Origin: Olavius algarvensis spirochete endosymbiont
Lineage (GTDB): Bacteria; Spirochaetota; Spirochaetia; DSM-2461
Length of the DNA: 64,000 nucleotides
Assembly (NCBI GenBank): GCA_900608495.1
Contig: UWYT01000178.1
Coordinates: 1-64,000, forward strand
Direction: 5' to 3'
Part shown: positions 61,803 to 64,000 of the stretch, one piece after another
Position numbering within the stretch: position 1 is the first letter of the stretch
How the letters are laid out: every line of letters starts with the position of its first letter
Translations under genes and position numbers: made by a program
The notes under the pieces: model-generated
What the model was told of the DNA's origin: nothing
Databases searched by the model: none
Seen by the model: the letters and a program-made list of their open reading frames with translations, nothing else

Positions 61803-62060
61803 ATGGAAATGAGGAAAATGGAATTAACAGCAATAGACAAGGGTAAAAAGGCCGTGGTACTAAGAATCGAAGGTGGAAAGAAATACCGTGAAAAGCTGAT
61901 GAATTTGGGCATCATTCCAGGCGTGCCTGTAAGGGTAATCCGCAGAGCAAGTCGGAATCCCATGCTCCTCACAGTGATGGACCGCCAAGTGATTCTCGGA
62001 CACGACATTGCGGAAAAAATAATAGTTAACCAACTGCCACGTTGTGAGGTTTTTGCATGA
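61803..62060 (+). CDS. feoA: Ferrous iron transport protein A
   Basis: 85 residues. The SH3-like FeoA fold: KGKKAVVLRIEGGKKYREKLMNLGIIPGVPVRVIRRASRNPMLLTVMDRQVILGHDIAEKI. It associates with FeoB in the cytoplasm to support Fe2+ uptake. The start could also be ATG 61818 with GAGG just upstream, giving 80 residues. Its stop overlaps the feoB ATG by 4 bases. A promoter with a palindromic operator lies 53 bases upstream, divergent from arsR-cadA. Confidence 0.93.
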   Translation: MEMRKMELTAIDKGKKAVVLRIEGGKKYREKLMNLGIIPGVPVRVIRRASRNPMLLTVMDRQVILGHDIAEKIIVNQLPRCEVFA

Positions 62061-64000
62061 ATAGACTTTCCATCGCGTTAGTGGGCAATCCAAACAGCGG
62101 CAAAACCACCCTTTTCAACGACTTGACGGGTAGCATACAGCATGTCGGAAATTGGCCCGGGTTAACTGTCGAGAAGAAATCCGGCCTGCTACTGGGAAAC
62201 AAAACGGTTGAGGTGATTGATCTTCCGGGAATTTACTCGTTAAACACACTTAGCGAAGATGCAGTAGTGGCCAGAAATTTTATCCTTTCAAATGAATCTA
62301 ACTTCATAATCAATATAGTTGATTCCTCGAATCTGGAAAGAAATCTCTTCCTAACCCTTACCTTGATTGAAATAGGAAAACCTATGCTGCTGGTTCTCAA
62401 TATGATAGACATTGCGATAAAACACGGGTTCAAAATCGATGTTGATGGCTTATCAGACGAGCTCGGTATTCCTGTTATCGTAGTTAATGCACTTAGAAGT
62501 ACAGATACAAGAGACCTTCGTAGAGCCATCAAAAAATGCTTGTCGAATCCCAGAATTTCCAATTCGAAACCAGAGTACCCAAGGAGTATTGAAGAAATAA
62601 TCGGGGAATGGTCTTCGAAACTGGGTAAGAATAGCAGATTCGACTCAATTCGCCTTCTTGAAGAGGATGATGAGACAAGGCAAAGAGTTATATCCAAGGG
62701 TTGCCTCAGTTCCGCTGAAATCGAATCAGCGATACGAAATATCAAGAAAACATGCATGGATACCCCGGATACGGTAATTACCAGAAGTAAGCATACTCAA
62801 ATCTTGAAACTGATTAAGGCCAGAGTTAAGCAAAACCGATCCGGGAAGTCAGTCTCTATGATGATTGATAAATTCGTACTGAATAGCTGGCTGGGCATTC
62901 CGGTTTTTTTGGCGATCATCTACTTACTTTTTTGGGTGGTAATTCATGTAGGGGGAGCCTTTATCGATTTTTTCGATATCGTTTTCGGCGCAATATTCGT
63001 AGATAGCTCAGGCCTGCTGCTGACACGCTTAGGAGCGCCAGATTGGCTTAAGTTCATTTTGGCAGACGGACTCGGTGGTGGAATTCAAACAGTTGCAACG
63101 TTTATACCCATTATCTTTTCCATGTTCTTCATGCTCTCCATATTGGAGGAATCTGGATATATGGCTCGCGCATCTTACGTGATGGACAGATTCATGCGGT
63201 CAATCGGTTTGCCCGGGAAATCCTTTGTACCAATGCTAGTGGGATTTGGATGTACCGTGCCTGCCATACTGGCAACCAGGACACTGGAAAACAAGAAAGA
63301 CCGTTATCTCACCGTATTTATGGCTCCATTCATGTCCTGCAGTGCACGCCTGCCGGTCTATGCACTCTTTGGCATCGCGTTTTTTGGCAAACAGGCTGGA
63401 CTAATGATTGTAAGCATTTACCTTTTTGGCATTTTATTGGCCGTGATTACCGGTTTCATGCTGAAAAACACCTTGTTCAAGGAACCAGCGGCACCTCTTG
63501 CCATGATTTTACCACCTTATCATCTTCCAAAGATAGGAACCATTCTTCATAGAACCAAAATCAGACTGCAGGTTTTCATATTGCGAGCCGGCAAGGTAAT
63601 TACAATAGCTGTGCTATTCCTTTCCTCCTTAAATTCGATGGGAACAGATGGAAGTTTTGGCAATGAGAATAGTCGTACTTCGGTGCTATCTGTCATTGGT
63701 AGGAGTATTACCCCCGTGTTTGCACCTATGGGGCTTGAACAGGAAAACTGGCCTGCCACCGTGGGGCTTTTTGCAGGAATTTTCGCGAAGGAATCCATAG
63801 TGGGCACTATAAACAGTCTCTATGAGCAAACCGCCACAGGCGAAGAGAAATCAGCAAGTCTAAGCAACACAAGGGAATTTCTCCAAACCATCGGGGAGGC
63901 CTTTAGATCAATTCCCAAGGGTTTATCCATCGCCCTCGGCGCTTTTGACAATCCCCTGGGAACCGAGATACTCAACGAAAGTGAAGAGGCAGTCGCCGAG
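62057..64000 (+). CDS. feoB: Ferrous iron transport protein B (3' end missing)
   Basis: 648 codons are open from ATG 62057 to the window edge; the frame continues beyond it. The N-terminal G domain has G1 GNPNSGKTT, G3 DLPGIYSL and G4 NMID. The membrane part begins near residue 275, with the gate motifs GFGCTVPAILATRTL and MAPFMSCSARLPVY. FeoB moves Fe2+ across the inner membrane in a GTP-dependent way. In the first gate motif Asn of GFGCNVP is Thr here. The feoA overlap indicates one feoAB transcript. A large antisense frame at 62233-62757 is a shadow. Confidence 0.95.
   Translation, partial: MNRLSIALVGNPNSGKTTLFNDLTGSIQHVGNWPGLTVEKKSGLLLGNKTVEVIDLPGIYSLNTLSEDAVVARNFILSNESNFIINIVDSSNLERNLFLTLTLIEIGKPMLLVLNMIDIAIKHGFKIDVDGLSDELGIPVIVVNALRSTDTRDLRRAIKKCLSNPRISNSKPEYPRSIEEIIGEWSSKLGKNSRFDSIRLLEEDDETRQRVISKGCLSSAEIESAIRNIKKTCMDTPDTVITRSKHTQILKLIKARVKQNRSGKSVSMMIDKFVLNSWLGIPVFLAIIYLLFWVVIHVGGAFIDFFDIVFGAIFVDSSGLLLTRLGAPDWLKFILADGLGGGIQTVATFIPIIFSMFFMLSILEESGYMARASYVMDRFMRSIGLPGKSFVPMLVGFGCTVPAILATRTLENKKDRYLTVFMAPFMSCSARLPVYALFGIAFFGKQAGLMIVSIYLFGILLAVITGFMLKNTLFKEPAAPLAMILPPYHLPKIGTILHRTKIRLQVFILRAGKVITIAVLFLSSLNSMGTDGSFGNENSRTSVLSVIGRSITPVFAPMGLEQENWPATVGLFAGIFAKESIVGTINSLYEQTATGEEKSASLSNTREFLQTIGEAFRSIPKGLSIALGAFDNPLGTEILNESEEAVAE

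Noticed and set aside
62233-62757. 174-residue minus-strand frame opposite feoB
   Set aside because: feoB has intact G-domain and gate motifs in the opposite strand; this frame shows no features.

Overview
The window looks like chromosomal DNA from a spirochaete (Spirochaetota, probably a free-living or host-gut Spirochaetales relative). Codon use is moderately AT-rich. The support is a minus-strand block holding M23 endopeptidase, bactofilin, YaaR/DUF327, PSP1, a tiny zinc ribbon, S20, HU, a receiver protein, a TPR protein, a second bactofilin, CinA/PncC, Rho and L31, together with an archaeal-type CMP kinase beside YicC and a divergent MurC. From memory, HU, Rho and L31 lie close together in treponemes. 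No rRNA, tRNA, IS element, prophage or CRISPR array was recognised, so this is mostly ordinary chromosome rather than an accessory island.

Layout. 1-6.3 kb: partial surface lipoprotein, AEC permease, CMP kinase, YicC, MurC, MATE exporter. 6.4-10.3 kb: tRNA methylthiotransferases MtaB and MiaB, then lipoyl synthase. 10.4-15.5 kb: arginine deiminase, a DtxR-family regulator with unusual metal ligands, an NDH-2/DoxX fusion, and a divergent ApbE. 15.6-20.2 kb: N-degron unit clpS-clpA-aat followed by an exported protein. 20.2-23.7 kb: exported proteins, including a TPR/NHL/vWA-like fusion. 23.8-31.9 kb: the conserved information-processing and cell-shape block listed above. 32-39 kb: TatD-like hydrolase, RlmB, Dtd, glutamate dehydrogenase, and a 1006-residue PEP-synthase-like protein with receiver-like N-terminal domains. 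39.2-43 kb: grpE-dnaK-dnaJ. 43-49.8 kb: small YCII proteins, phosphofructokinase, and a response regulator-kinase-HtrA stress cluster. 49.8-59.1 kb: UMF1-type transporter, ProC, PtsP, HtpG, CNNM/CorC protein, DUF2156 protein. 59.3-64 kb: divergent metal-homeostasis locus (ArsR-CadA/ZntA one way, FeoA-FeoB the other), with feoB cut by the window end.

The genes group into protein quality control (ClpAS, Aat, DnaK system, HtpG, HtrA with its two-component system), RNA/tRNA maintenance, cell-wall morphogenesis (MurC, two bactofilins, M23) and metal/redox balance. The items most worth a second look are the receiver-PPDK_N protein, a pair of short tandem arrays sharing a CGTCCCAA core (one spanning the grpE stop), the palindromic Feo/Zn control region, the bactofilin-YaaR-PSP1 overlap chain, the atypical DtxR regulator, and two genes whose real extent needs correction (a 56-residue zinc ribbon and a TTG-started S20). 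I found no clear-cut undescribed multi-gene system; the candidates are ranked in the findings.
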